64,000 bases of DNA. It comes from Catonia carolina (taxonomy: Eukaryota; Arthropoda; Insecta; Hemiptera; Achilidae). This document shows positions 20,995 through 32,049 of this stretch, piece by piece (the stretch's first letter is position 1; each line of letters starts with the position of its first letter). The notes beneath the pieces were generated by a model. That model made no database searches. It worked only from the letters and a program-made list of their open reading frames with translations, and was not told the DNA's origin. The position numbers were made by a program, and so were the translations under genes. The stretch spans positions 80,177,969 through 80,241,968 of the forward strand of contig JAQMRL010000003.1 in assembly GCA_035578175.1 (NCBI GenBank). The letters run 5' to 3'.

Positions 20995-21425
20995 ATTTGC
21001 CCATAACAGACAGGTGGAGTGTCAAATTATTTACACTCAATCTGTTAGTTGCAGGGCTAAAATAAATAGTTCTGTTTCGATAAGAAACAGAACTATTCAG
21101 CCAATTAAATTATTATGGTCAGCCAATTAAATGACTGAATCATTTAAGAACAGAAGAGGTAGAGGTGTAAAAGACACTAATCAGAGTTATCTCGTCTGAA
21201 AGTAATGGATTTCATTATACAGCCAAACCCTGTGGTGAATGAAGTGAAAGTGTCATTTGCAGAGTGGAAAATATATGCTTTTCAGAGGGCCTGGCATGCT
21301 GATAAGTGTACTTTTCCACTCAGTGAGGAAGGCATTTGTAAACCACCTCACTCCTCGATTTACTTAGTAAAACCTCTACAGGTTCAAACCAGCCATTTGG
21401 CTGATGACCTAAACAACAACATACA
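20995..21425 (+). repeat. interspersed repeat R2, copy 1
   Basis: Runs from CCCATAACAGACAGGTGGAG to GCTGATGACCTAAACAACAA. The same modules occur at 26985-27405 (plus) and 42540-43115 (minus): a GGTGGAGTGT start, AATCATTTAAGAACAGAAG, GTTATCTC, TTTTCCACTC-GT and GGTTCAAACCAGCC. The end in AACAACAACA suggests reverse-transcribed tails. This copy has an extra inverted duplication at 21065-21097. Confidence 0.75.
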
Positions 21426-22960
21426 ATATTATTTTAAATATCCAAATTTTTACAATCATTATAAATTATCTGTTAATTTTTTTCAAATATTTTTCCTTAT
21501 ACAGTAAAAATATACAGTAATAAATTTATTAAAAAATATGTAATATTTAATGTAAATAATCTTTCATTTTCTTTTTTTTACTTACATTATGTATTACTTT
21601 CTTATATGTACTTATTTTTTTTTTTAATAACATGTAGCAAAGAAATTGTTTTGTTCTTGCAATTTCTTCATGTATATATTGTGTGTTATATAAAATGTAG
21701 TAATTTTTAAACTACTATTCATTTGTTATGGTTTAAATTTTTTTTCCGTTTTTGAGATATCGTAATGGTAAATTCATTTATTTTTACAGATTAAATATTT
21801 TTCATCTTTTGATTAATATTAATTATTTAAAAAAATACTCTTTTTATTAATAATGCTCTTCCTTAATTTTTATTACAGTATTTTTGAGTCTTTATATTAT
21901 TACCTAATTTTTACTTTCTGTTGAAATTCAGTTTAAGATATTATGTAAAAAAGACACTTATAATAATTTATATATAGAAGAACTAAGAACTTATAACTTT
22001 GTAGTTACTCATGATACTAATTACACTTCTGACACAAATAAAAAAAACAGCTCTGATGTGATTATTTTTTAATTTGCTAAATTAAAATAATATTATTTTG
22101 TAATTAAATATAATTTAAGATTAAAATAATATTCATCTAATTCAAGAACAAAGAAGAAATTGCCTTTAAAATCTTAAAATGTGTGTACAATATGGTGAAA
22201 ATTTTGTGTGAAACGGTGCAGAAATAGAAAACTACATTTTTTAAAACATTCTCGCAAAACGTTCAAGTTATAGACACGAATTTTAATGTAAGGAAATCAA
22301 AATTTATTTGAAATATAAAGAAAATTCAAGTTATGGAGGTGCAAATATATTTTATAGAGTGTCACACCTTACATCACAAGCTGGGCGTCTACTAACTGTG
22401 GTAGTTTACTAACTCAAAAACTTGTGAACATTAACATTGAATAGTTAACTTTTATATTATTATAATAACCTACCAGATGAGTTTAATAATAAAATTTTCA
22501 GATTTTCTTCAGTAATCAACAACTTTTTTGTACTCTGATTACGAAAATTATCTGCCAAGCTTCACTGTGATCGATAAAACTAGTTTTTCTTGTTGAAACA
22601 CTTTGCTGATACTCAGATTTGGTTATTATAAAAATACTACACTTTAATAAAAATAATTAACAATAAAATTATACAATAATACACTGTATCTAACGCTAAT
22701 TAAAAAAAAACTATTTTATATTAATTAAAACACTATTATTTAATTTAAAATGTTATCTCTAACATGCAATGTAAAACAAAAATTAAAACACATCGTGAAT
22801 GTACTGAAAACTTTACTACTAAAATAATAACCTCAAGTATATTACTTTTGAAATAGTAACACCAGAAATTTATTTGAGTTGTGCATTTCCAAAACAATGG
22901 AAACATGAGTTTTATTACAAAAACATATTGTAAATGCTGTTTAATAATGGCACAGTAGAA
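21426..22960. other. AT-rich intergenic DNA
   Basis: No gene or bounded mobile element. Very AT-rich with poly-T and poly-A runs, and no recognised protein fragment. Confidence 0.4.
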
Positions 22961-23395
22961 TTTCTTTTTTTTGCGCCCTGGAGACTCCAGGAGGAGTATA
23001 GGACATGTCGTCAGATATAACACCTGAAATACATATAAGAATCACACAATGTATCACTACTATCAAGAAAGAAATTCTTGTACGCTATAAAAAGTTTCAC
23101 CGATCAAGTAATTTTTTAGATTTTTTTTAAAGGAATTCAAATCCTCACAACACTTTAAAGATTGGGGTAATTTATTTATGAATTTTCTCCCTGCATAAGT
23201 AGGTTTGTGTTCAAACAATTTTGTGGAGTGATTAGCCACATAATAATCATTCCTGTTTCTCGTGTTATGATTGTGAACATTGAAATTCTGCATAAAATTA
23301 TTTTGCCTAACATACATAATCACCTCAAAAATGTAGAGGGAGGGAACTGTAAGCAATTTAAGCTCCTTAAATAGTGGCCTGCATTCTGTTTACTA
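22961..23395 (-). mobile_element. LINE 3' end, 5'-truncated
   Basis: Minus-strand relative of the LINE copy at 32050-32740. The 3' UTR hairpin (CTGGAGACTCCAGGAGGAG on plus) at 22978-23000 and the ORF end at 23063-23356 show it. It is truncated at its 5' side near 23395. Confidence 0.8.
23063..23356 (-). pseudogene. LINE ORF2 C-terminal fragment
   Basis: 97 residues: LTVPSLYIFEVIMYVRQN, NVHNHNTRNRNDYYV, HSTKLFEHKPTYAGRKF, NKLPQSLK and FKKNLKNYL, ending FYSVQEFLS. This is the C-terminal cysteine-free tail of CR1/Jockey-like LINE polymerases. The sequence is open to its natural stop but lacks everything upstream of the tail. Confidence 0.75.
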
Positions 23396-24266
23396 CTGCT
23401 CCTAGTAACAAAAATTTGAACTCTAGAAATATTTGTGCAGGTGAAAACATTGTAACGGAGATGTGTTTGTTCCTTCTATAAAATTTTGACTTACGTTTTG
23501 AAATTGTATGAATCATTTTAATAATTGTTTCAGTTGGATTTGTAGTAAATGTTTCCGAAATTGTAAAATACATAATGAATAACACTTTACTGGTTCATGT
23601 CACGTATAATACATTTCGTTCTTCACTCCGAAAACAAAATGAACCTTGTGACTACATAATAATTACATTTTGTTTTAAATTTAAATTTGATTTTCATGGT
23701 TAAACGATGAATGTATAAATTTATTTTTACTGTTGGATGTTTATTGTTGCACACATATACAATTTACTGTTGTTTATTATACTGTCATACTCTTACAAAT
23801 TATTATATTAAGTATTATTTTTAAATTTCCTGTTAAATTTAAGTTTCATATTTGTACCTGTATTATAATTTATGATATATTAATATTATATTTGTACTAT
23901 TTTACAATTTATGATTAATCTTTATATATGTTATTATATAATAGTATAAAATTATTCTAAAATTAAATTAATTTTAATTATTTCTAAAAATGTAAGTAAA
24001 ATTGATTTATTTAAAAAAATTATTATACAGGGTCATTAACTTACAGTCCAGTAACTGAAGTGATAAACAATTGGAAATAATTACGGACATTAAAATGAAC
24101 TGTATAAGTTTCTTGAATAAATTATCTACCATTAGTGATCAGAAATTTGAGTAAAAATTATTCGAATATTCAGATAAAGGTGAACAAAAAAACTATTCAT
24201 AAATCGCAGTTTATGATCTCCGAATAATTTGAATTATTCAACTGAATAATTCAGTGAAAAACAATT
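23396..24266. other. AT-rich intergenic DNA
   Basis: A minus-strand frame at 23367-23585 has no family signature. The rest is AT-rich and featureless. Confidence 0.35.
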
Positions 24267-24740
24267 TCACTGTTTAACATTCATTATCAAGCGAATAAAA
24301 ATAAAAAAATATGATCAAGAACTGTGAAATGAGAATAAATTTAATATATTTAATGTGCCTAAAAACTGTCATTTTACAGTTTGTCATGTGTGTTACTGCT
24401 AATAGCACGGGATGCAAATCCAAGTGTCTCTAGTAGAGAATTAGAACAGGCGGGGTTTGATTAGAAACAGTTTGATTAGTAGGCGGGGCTTGACTAGAAA
24501 AGGTGCAATTTGTAACAATTTTAATAACAAACACAACAATATAATTTTCAATTTCACTGTTAAACATTCTTTATCAAACGAATAAAAATAAAAAATATGA
24601 TCGAGAACTGTGAAATTAGAACAAATTTGATCTGTTTAATGTGTCTAGAAATCGTCATTTTATAGTTTGTTATGTCTGTTTCTGCAAATGGTACGGGATG
24701 CAAATCGTGGTATCTCTAGTAGAGAATTAGAACAGACTAG
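24267..24740 (+). repeat. R3 repeat, two units in tandem
   Basis: Units at about 24267-24480 and 24548-24740 share CAATTTCACTGTT-AACATTC, AAGCGAATAAAAATAAAAAA, GAACTGTGAAAT, GTCATTTTA and CTCTAGTAGAGAATTAGAAC. The second unit resumes in the R3 part at 25785. R3 copy 1 at 10200 has the end of this block joined directly to that part. Confidence 0.6.
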
Positions 24741-24764
24741 CTAAACTGCCTGTTCTTCGAACGG

Positions 24765-24850
24765 TTTTCTTGGTGCTGTGTACAGTCTGTTGGTGTACTG
24801 AGTTCGATCCCGGTCAGGTCTGATATTCTTTTATCATTCATTGTTATCTA
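24765..24850 (+). repeat. tRNA-derived SINE fragment
   Basis: GAGTTCGATCCCGG (B-box-like) is followed by CAGGTCTGATATTC and CATTCATTG, as in the body of the SINE at 16902-17074. The 5' part of the head is lost. Confidence 0.5.
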
Positions 24851-25784
24851 TTCGTACCTCCTTTCAACGTCAGCATTGTTATTAATGACAATACAAAATA
24901 GTTGGGCGTAAAATAAAAGCAAGATCCAGGTGTTTTTAAATCAAGATATGCAGCGCTTTATTATTTTCAGAAGTGTAGTTAATTATTTTACATAAATAAA
25001 TAAATTTACTGTTTATATAGAGCAATGAAAATTGATATTTTGAAATTTAACGCACAAATCTGTGTGTAATGAAACTGTAGGTAATTTAATTATTCGCTAC
25101 ATAGCTATCAAAAATGGAAATGAAAGGTAAATCTTGATTGGAATACTCCGTGATGGTTAACTACTGAGGTGACTGTCTTTCGTTTTTGACAATGTGACCG
25201 AGAAAGGGTGTGTCGTGTAAGGTTAGATAGTGGTGGAAGGGGTAGGGTACAGAGCTTCGGAATGAATACCAGCGGCGCGTTGACCCATGTTTATTGTTCT
25301 GTATATTTTGTTTTCTAAAATATTGCTATGTTTATTTTTATAAACTTAGTAATATCTCCGTTATTGTGCATAAAAATGAAAAACTTTACATAATCAAACT
25401 TATTTGTCTTTAAACGTTCTATATTTTTGATTATATAACATTTTTTGATAGATTGACTTTTAATGGAGATATTCATAGTTTTTTGTTTGCCCCTCCTTTG
25501 TCCAAAGGGACGGGGGAGTTCAAAAACTCCCCCATCCCTTTGTAATATTAAAAAAAATTTAAAGCCTATTTTCATTTTGATTATGTCCAGAACCTAAATA
25601 CCAACATTCATTGAATTTGGTTCAGCGGTTCTTGTGGATGCCATAACATACAAACAGATAAACAGACAAAAATTCAGTTGAACTTATTTTCGGTGATTAC
25701 TTAGTAGATTTGGCGTAGAAACAAAATTTGGGGCATTTTGAAAAATTGAACAGACAAAATCACAATTTTATTTATTTAGATGGG
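24851..25784. other. intergenic DNA with a strong hairpin
   Basis: AT-rich sequence with a GC-richer stretch at 25190-25290. It carries the hairpin listed at 25503-25542, and then TTGAATTTGGTTCAGCGG and ACAAACAGATAAACAGACA, a wording common in insect repeats. No ORF of known type. Confidence 0.4.
25503..25542. repeat. near-perfect 18-bp hairpin
   Basis: CAAAGGGACGGGGGAGTT (25503-25520), loop CAAA, then AACTCCCCCATCCCTTTG (25525-25542). One mismatch in 18 bp. The G-rich/C-rich arms stand out against the AT background. Confidence 0.85.
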
Positions 25785-26035
25785 GTTTGGGTGTCAAAAG
25801 AACAGAGAAACACATGAGAGGGAGGGAGGAATACATCACATGGGTGAGAGGGAGACAGAAAACTATGAAATGATAACAGCTGTAATGATGTGTTCATAAC
25901 AAGAATGAATAAACTATTCGTTAATATTTTGTTTAATTTGCTAAATTATTCGAATAATTTTGTATATCAAAGGTTCTGAATATTATTGTACTGTATCGAC
26001 AATATTCATGCGGTAAGTAGCTGCTAGGAATTTTA
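25785..26035 (+). repeat. R3 repeat, downstream part
   Basis: GGGTGTCAAA, GAGAGGGAGACAGAAAA, TGATGTGTTC and GCGGTAAGTAGCTGCTAGGAA recur in the R3 copy at 10260-10440. Here they are about 1 kb away from the upstream R3 block, which suggests an insertion between. Confidence 0.55.
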
Positions 26036-26330
26036 TTTGGAAAAAATCCCTTTCATGAGACAATGCATCTCATGGCTGTGGCAATTTTTTCTAAAGAAAA
26101 TATTAATATTGTAAGAGATCAACCCCCTTTAACTTTTGTAAGAAAGAAAAAGACTTCCTTTTACCTATGGCAAAAACCGTTAGTGATTTCTGAATCTACT
26201 CTTTAAGATGAGTCAAATGACACTACTTTTGTTTCCAAATTCCAATTTTTATTTCTTAACTCCCAATTTTGGGCTACTTCCAGTTGAAACCAGAACTTCA
26301 AACCCAATCCAGCTCTAATTTAATCCAGCA
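26035..26330. repeat. interspersed repeat R4, copy 2
   Basis: Same block order as 19490-19795 (ATCCCTTTCATGAGAC, CTCATGGCTG, AATGACACTACTTTTG, GAAACCAGAACTTC). It abuts the R3 end, so R3 and R4 could be parts of one longer repeat. Confidence 0.55.
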
Positions 26331-26984
26331 GATACAGGAATTAACAGAAATGCTCCCAGGCAAACCTGAAGGAAATAGGGTTATAGGTAGGCAATAGAGG
26401 AGATGTCAGAGTCAGTTTTCTGAATGGTATGAGAGTTAAAACTTGTTCATCAAATTTTTAATATGTGAACTCATTCTTGAAATACAAAATTTAATTTAAA
26501 GAAAACATGAAAATTGACAAAATGAAAAATCAAATTAGAAGGTTTGTTCTAAGGAATATATTTCATTTTAACGATTTAAAATCATTTCCTAAAGTTTATC
26601 ACATTCTTACTTTACACCCTGTATAAATACACATTTTTATTATTATATTATTATTATTATTGCGATTTAAGATAAATTTAATTTTAGTACGTAATTTATA
26701 GGTATTGCAATTAAACGTACCTACATTAATTATTATTAAATTTGAAAAGATAAATATACCTGTATGTTGAATAGTAAATTAAATATTTATTTCAAACATG
26801 TATATAAATAAATGTTTAAATGTTCTTTAATGTACTTCATTAGTAAATTAAATCACTGTTGAGTTCATTTTTATTATATGTTCGTTTTTCTTCATTTTTG
26901 TTTTCTTTCAAACAATTTTTGTGAAGTTTAACTAGAAGATCTATATTTATTTATGATGTGTTTTTATAATATATTGTACTGCAT
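26331..26984. other. AT-rich intergenic DNA
   Basis: No gene or repeat boundary; a short ATT-rich run at 26637-26660. Confidence 0.4.
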
Positions 26985-27405
26985 AATAAATCATATGCCC
27001 ACAACAGGCACGTGGAGTGTTAAATTATTTGCACTCAATCTGCTAGTTCCAGGGCTACAAAAAATAGTCCTGTTTTTTATATATTGTCAGCCAATTATAT
27101 GACTGTACCATTTAAGAACAGAAGAGGTAGAGTTCTGAAAGACACTAGTCACAGTTATCTCTTCTGAAAGTAATAAGTTTCATTATGCAGTCAGACCCTG
27201 TGGTGAATAAAGTGAAGGTGACATTTGCAGGGTGGAAAGTAGATGCATTTCAGAGGGCACGACATACCGATAAGCACACTTTTCCACTCCGTTAGGAAGG
27301 CAAAAATCACTACTCTAAATCACCTCACTTCTCGTGTTACTTAGTAAAGCCTCTAGAGGTTCAAACCAGCCTTTCGACTGATGACCTGAACAACAACAAA
27401 CAAAA
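26985..27405 (+). repeat. interspersed repeat R2, copy 2
   Basis: Aligns block for block with 20995-21425, from GCCCACAACAGGCACGTGGAG to GATGACCTGAACAACAACA. It lacks the inverted duplication of copy 1. Confidence 0.75.
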
Positions 27406-27814
27406 TATATCAATGGTCATTGAGAAATCAAACTGATCATCAGTACAATAAAGAAAAATGGGTATCTTTCTTCATCTACATCATCAAAATGCCAAAAAAA
27501 AAGATTTCAAAGAATTTATTAATTTGACGTCTAAACAAGAAAGTCAGCAGGAAATGGGTTAAAGATATCACGATGTGGAAAATATTGGACTGGATGTCGC
27601 AGATGTATATTACAAGAATAAAATCAATGTACTACTCCTTTAGCAATATTCTCATAGAGACCACCTTATGTGTAATATAATGTAAGAGGCATTATCAGAA
27701 AGCAGAAAATCAAAACATAAAAGAGTACTGGTAAAGTCGCTAATAAAATTACATTCCTGTCAAGTAATTGTAGGAATACTTTATATTCTCATTTTGTTTG
27801 TATTTTCAGTCAGT
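27406..27814. other. unassigned sequence
   Basis: Moderate-complexity sequence with broken frames (for example LTSKQESQQEMG near 27520); no family recognised. Confidence 0.3.
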
Positions 27815-27982
27815 ATAGTAGGCCTACTGTAGAGTGCACAAGTGCATACGGTGTATGGAATTTGTGTTGTACAAATTTATGTATGTACATTTTTTGTAAA
27901 CTAGGTACAGGACATTTTAGTACTGTATTGTTTTCGTTTCAATTAAGAGTGAATGTGCAGTGAGGTTAAGTTCATTTTAACA

Positions 27983-28215
27983 ATGGCTAAGCGTGACCCC
28001 TACAAGCGTTTAACTTTGGATGAAAAAGTTAAAGTGATTAAAGTCGTGGAATGGGGTACTAAATGAAAATTTGACATAGCTAAAGAATATGGGATATTAC
28101 CAAACACTTTGTCATCTTTCTTGAAAAATATAAACTCAATTATGGAAAACTGGAATCAAAATCAAAAAACGGGAAAAGTCGAAAGCGGGTAAGAAGAGCT
28201 GAATATGCTGCAACG
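27983..28215 (+). pseudogene. pogo/Tigger transposase N-terminus (CENP-B-type HTH)
   Basis: From an ATG at 27983 the frame reads MAKRDPYKRLTLDEKVKVIK, VVEWGTK, stop, KFDIAKEYGILPNTLSSFLK and NINSIMENWNQ. This is the CENP-B-type helix-turn-helix (LTL-EKV-VIK-VE-G-K---IAKEFGI--STLS). An in-frame TGA after WGTK and a second stop after KVESG inactivate it. The DDE domain is absent, displaced or lost with the inserted element. Confidence 0.85.
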
Positions 28216-28338
28216 GACAATTGTATTTTGAAGTTTTGTTTAATAGATTTAATAACTTGCAATGCTCTATTTCAGTAATATATACTGGATATACCGTATA
28301 TCTAAAACTATCATTTGTAGATAAATCTATGTAGCCCT

Positions 28339-29481
28339 ATATATGAGTGGCCTAGTTACAAAGATGGCCAATTCCATTTTTCAAAATTTTTCAGGAGAGC
28401 AGAAAAACTGGTTTGCATAAAATTATTTATATAATATGTCACCTGATTTTTTTTTGATAGATCAATATTTTGATCTAAAAAACCATAAACCACAGTTATT
28501 TTGGTTTTATGGATTCAATTAAAGAAGAAAATTGTAATTGAAATATGGTGTTGGCCGTGTTTGTAACCAACATTGGGAGTTGGCCTACTTTGTAACTAAG
28601 ATACGATTTTCAGACTGTTAGTAGTAATACAATTTTAAGGGAAAGAGAATAAAAACGCAATAATAAGTAACTTACTAATGAAGTTAGTGAAGTGATAAGT
28701 AGTTACTTATTACAAAAAAATCAACAAATTTGACAAAAGTTTATAACAATAACCTATAAACTTTTATCAAAATTAATTTACTTATATACAATTAAATTTG
28801 ACAAAGTCAAATTATAAATTTCAGCTTTCCAGTCAAAGTTGGTTCAGTCGGTTCTTAAAATTTTGAGAGAACCATCGTTTTTGAAAACTTCATGGTACTC
28901 TTCAAACTGAATTATTGTCTCCATTTTCTCAAGTTCCTTTCAATTAATCCAAATACCCTGTCACTTGGCATATAAGAGTGATTAGTAACATGGAAAACAA
29001 CTTCCGATATTTTTGAACTTTTTTGTATTTGAAGGGACACGGGCCAAAATGCGAGCCAAATTGTCAGCATAGTTGTATTTTTGCTTTGTCCTGGGTACCA
29101 GTCACCAACTAAGCAGATGGTACAAATGTCATTAAGAGCTCCAAAAACTTGTAATACCAACAAAATTAACACAAACAGCAATGTATACAATGAAACTTTG
29201 ACATTTACGCCAATAACAATCCCATGAGTCTTTGCGGCAGTCTGAAGCTCTCATTGGCTCAGTACGGAGTTGGCCGATATTGTAACCAGGCTGCTTTGGA
29301 GTTGGCCGTTTATGAAACTAAGCTTAGTTTTCAAATTGAATTTTAACCTACTTCTAGCCGTTTTTGTCACGAACTAACCTCAAATTCAGATTCCACGCCG
29401 AACTTTACATAAGACCCAATCATAATGTCAATTTTGATAAAAATGGAGTTGGCCGTCTTCGAAACTAGGCTACTCATATAT
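28339..29481 (-). mobile_element. DNA transposon with subterminal TTGGCC repeats
   Basis: Inverted ends of about 45 bp: left TATATGAGTGGCCTAGTTAC and right (reversed) TATATGAGTAGCCTAGTTTC, both followed by A-GA-GGCCAA-TCCATTTTT. Next to the ends are repeats of (A)GTTGGCC-(4-6 bases)-TGTAAC or GAAAC near 28550, 28579, 29269, 29300 and 29449. The target duplication may be TATA but is ambiguous because the ends share it. It carries a transposase-like fragment on the minus strand and sits inside the Tigger copy. Confidence 0.72.
28912..29190 (-). pseudogene. fragment resembling the DUF7869-type transposon protein
   Basis: The 92-residue frame has GALNDICTICLVGDWYPGQS-KNTTM, WPVSLQIQKSSKISEVVFHV and TNHSYMPSDRVFGLIERNLR. 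In a protein family common in insect and other animal genomes (annotated DUF7869), I recall a SD-CGGQN-N segment, then a hydrophobic stretch, then GHS--P-DR-FG-IE. The order and the final motif match; the Asp-Gln-Asn part is altered to GDWYPGQSKN. The assignment is from memory and moderate. The rest of the protein is missing. Confidence 0.5.
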
Positions 29482-29696
29482 TCTATTAGTTTATTAATAA
29501 AATAAATTGGGGTTTTCCGTGAAGTTGACGTTCTACTTTATTTGTGTTATTAGTAGGTACATAGTAGAACAAAAGTTATAATTTTGTAATGTTTTAACTT
29601 CACAATACCATTCCGTATAATGTTTATTTGAATTTTGGAGAATATTCTAACTTTTTTTATCCCCCTTTAAGTTTGAATTAACCAGGTTGTACTGTA

Positions 29697-30248
29697 GTTA
29701 AATGTTCAAGCAAACTATTTAATTCATAAATTAAAAAAATATCTTGTCCAAGCTTGACATTCTTATATTAAATATCAAATACTAATCAATTTAATATCTT
29801 ACTTATACAGTTTTCAGAATTTTTATACATAACAAAGTCTCACCTAAGTGAGAGTTACAGGGTCTCAACATGTTAAAAAGAAGAAAAGAACTGCTCAAAA
29901 AACAAATGATTAATGGAAATAGTCTGAAAATGAAGACTAAAATTCTGTAGGCATAGAATGGATGACAATGGTTGATGGGACACTTTTAAGATATTAAACT
30001 ATAAAGCTAAGGTATCATGAAAGTGATTTAAAAAAGTCAAAAATATTTAAAAAATTTAAAAACCATAATGGATTGAACCAAATTCAGGAAACTGATTATT
30101 GACTTTAAGGGTTCCATGAAGAACTAAAGCTGAACATAAAATGAAAGGAGAATATTGTTCAGTGAAAGAGTGTTGATAGTGGGTTGCTAAACGAACTTTT
30201 TGAAATGTATGAAGTTACTCCATGGAGTCCTAAGTGCCTCAAATGGAA
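29697..30248. other. AT-rich intergenic DNA
   Basis: No gene or bounded element recognised between the Tigger end and the next repeat. Confidence 0.4.
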
Positions 30249-31155
30249 AAAAATCTGGTGTGAAACACTCACACAACTTTCTCTTGCCAGTGCAAACAAT
30301 TAACAATAAACGTAACATTAGAAATAAACAAAAAACTAACCTTAATAAACTTAACCTAATTTTAATCATATATGAAAAACGAAAAATGAAAATCGATCTC
30401 AGTTTCTCTTAAAAATACGGAAAATCACTCTTTCACGCTAAACTAAGATCTGTACAAAGAAATGCTTTAAATAAAAGTTCTAGATCTTTAAATTTTCTAT
30501 CAATTGCATTATATACACTTTTGTCATAAAATGCATACTAACGCCGAAATGTTAAAAAATCGATTTTTCTCACGTTTTCGTGAGAAAAAAACAGAAAATT
30601 GCTAATTACCGCTAAACTATGCGTTATACAAAAAAATGTTTGAAATAAAAGTTGTAGAATTTTAAATTCTCTACAACTTTTATTATATAAATTTTTGCTC
30701 TAAATTGCATATTAAAGCCGTAATCTTAAAAAAACTATGTTTTTACATGAAAACAGTCTCACCCAGAATTTCAGCAAACATGACGCCTAACCTGTCTTGT
30801 AGAGAATAATAAATTGAGTAAACGAGGCGATTAAAAAAAAATCGTAGGACCAGTTTTTGAGAAAATCGCAAAAAAGTGAAAAATTACACGAATAAACTAC
30901 TACTTCCAGTTGACCGATTTTGATGAAAATGTTCGTGTCGGGTCTGGTAGTGGTATGTAACTTTAGTTTCAAGTTCGTACGATGTTCCATTCTTGAGATA
31001 TTCTGTTCACACACACACACAGACCAATCGCTAAAAACATGTTTTTTGGGTTCAGGGGGTCTGAAAACGTATAGATCCGGTGAAAACTCGATTTCGAAAA
31101 ATCGACATGAAAACAATACTTTCCTTCCTATGTATTCATATAGGCAAGAGAAAGT
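30249..31155 (-). repeat. interspersed repeat R1, near full-length copy
   Basis: Minus-strand copy of a family of about 0.9 kb. One end carries GGTGTGAAACACTCACACAA then CTTTCTCTTGCC, the other (reversed) ACTTTCTCTTGCCTATATG. Inside are units with GCTAAACT-GCGTTATAC, AAAGTTGTAGA-TTTTAAA and CTACAACTTTTATT (repeated), and a (CA)n run at 31010-31020. Related copies are at 51130, 53300 and 57248. No protein trace; class unknown. Confidence 0.75.
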
Positions 31156-31317
31156 AATAAATAAATAGACAAATTCAGTTTATAACTAGTATCAGTGGTT
31201 TAATATTACAAACTACAATAAATATTAGCTATATTTAAAACCAGGATCTGTAGCTACAATAAGTTTTATAGCTTGAAAAAATTATTCACACAAATAATTA
31301 AAAATAAATAAATATTT

Positions 31318-31480
31318 CATCATGCGGTCCTGGGTTCGAATCCCACTCAGGCACGGCATATTTTCATACGTTACAAAAAATCATTTCATCTTCCATTGTA
31401 CAATAGATACACCCCAACGTCGTCGCTAATGACTGTTGAAGTTGATGCAACGTTAAATAAATAAATAAAAAAAATAAATA
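31318..31480 (+). repeat. tRNA-derived SINE, 5'-truncated
   Basis: Starts in the head at CATGCGGTCCTGGGTTCGAA (perfect B box GGTTCGAATCC), then ACTCAGGCACGGCATATTTT, CACCCCAACGTCGTCGC and GATGCAACGTTAAATAAATA. The complete relative is at 36255-36452 (minus); another truncated copy is at 54772-54910. Confidence 0.8.
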
Positions 31481-32049
31481 AATATTATTATTTTACATTT
31501 TTATTTACATCATTATTTAGTCGATAACTACTAATTTCTGATAAAAGAAAAATATAAAAAGGTTCTGCATTTATTTGTTATACCAATTTCGCTTTATTTA
31601 CAAATAATAATATAGAGTAAACAAAAAAATTACTTTCGTAATAATAGCAATTTAATATTTTGATTGAAATCTTGAAATAAAAGTAAACAAACAATAACAA
31701 AAACCACCATACAAAATGTAAAATCAATAATCTTGTTTATCCTTAAGAGGATATTTCAATTTTCAAGTAATAAATGATTCAAGGAGAGGTGTGTTTGTTG
31801 GCAATCTCCTTGGTTACAAATACACATTTGTTAAAGAAAAGGAGAAGGAAAAAATAATGTTTAATATGAAGAAAAATTTTGCACAGCATGTTCATCGTAT
31901 CCTGATTTGATGTTTACGTTAAGCTGGTAAGTATAACTTTAATTTTTTAACTAAGTTACTTAAATATTAAATTTTTGCAATAATTAATACTAAGATGTCG
32001 TACTCATAGTATCAGCGCTTTGTTCTAATATTGTGCAAAATCAGTGGGA

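Larger units (their letters stand above)
27815..29696 (+). mobile_element. pogo/Tigger transposon split by a second element
   Basis: The N-terminal transposase frame starts at 27983. The right end, reversed, reads CAGTACAACCTGGTTAATTC at about 29675-29694, the pogo/Tigger end type, next to TA. The left inverted end is not recognisable, so the start is approximate. The interior from 28339 to 29481 belongs to another transposon. Confidence 0.7.

Noticed and set aside
30787..31168. Open frames on both strands of the R1 repeat
   Set aside because: They overlap, hold the (CA)n run, and are not conserved as protein between R1 copies.
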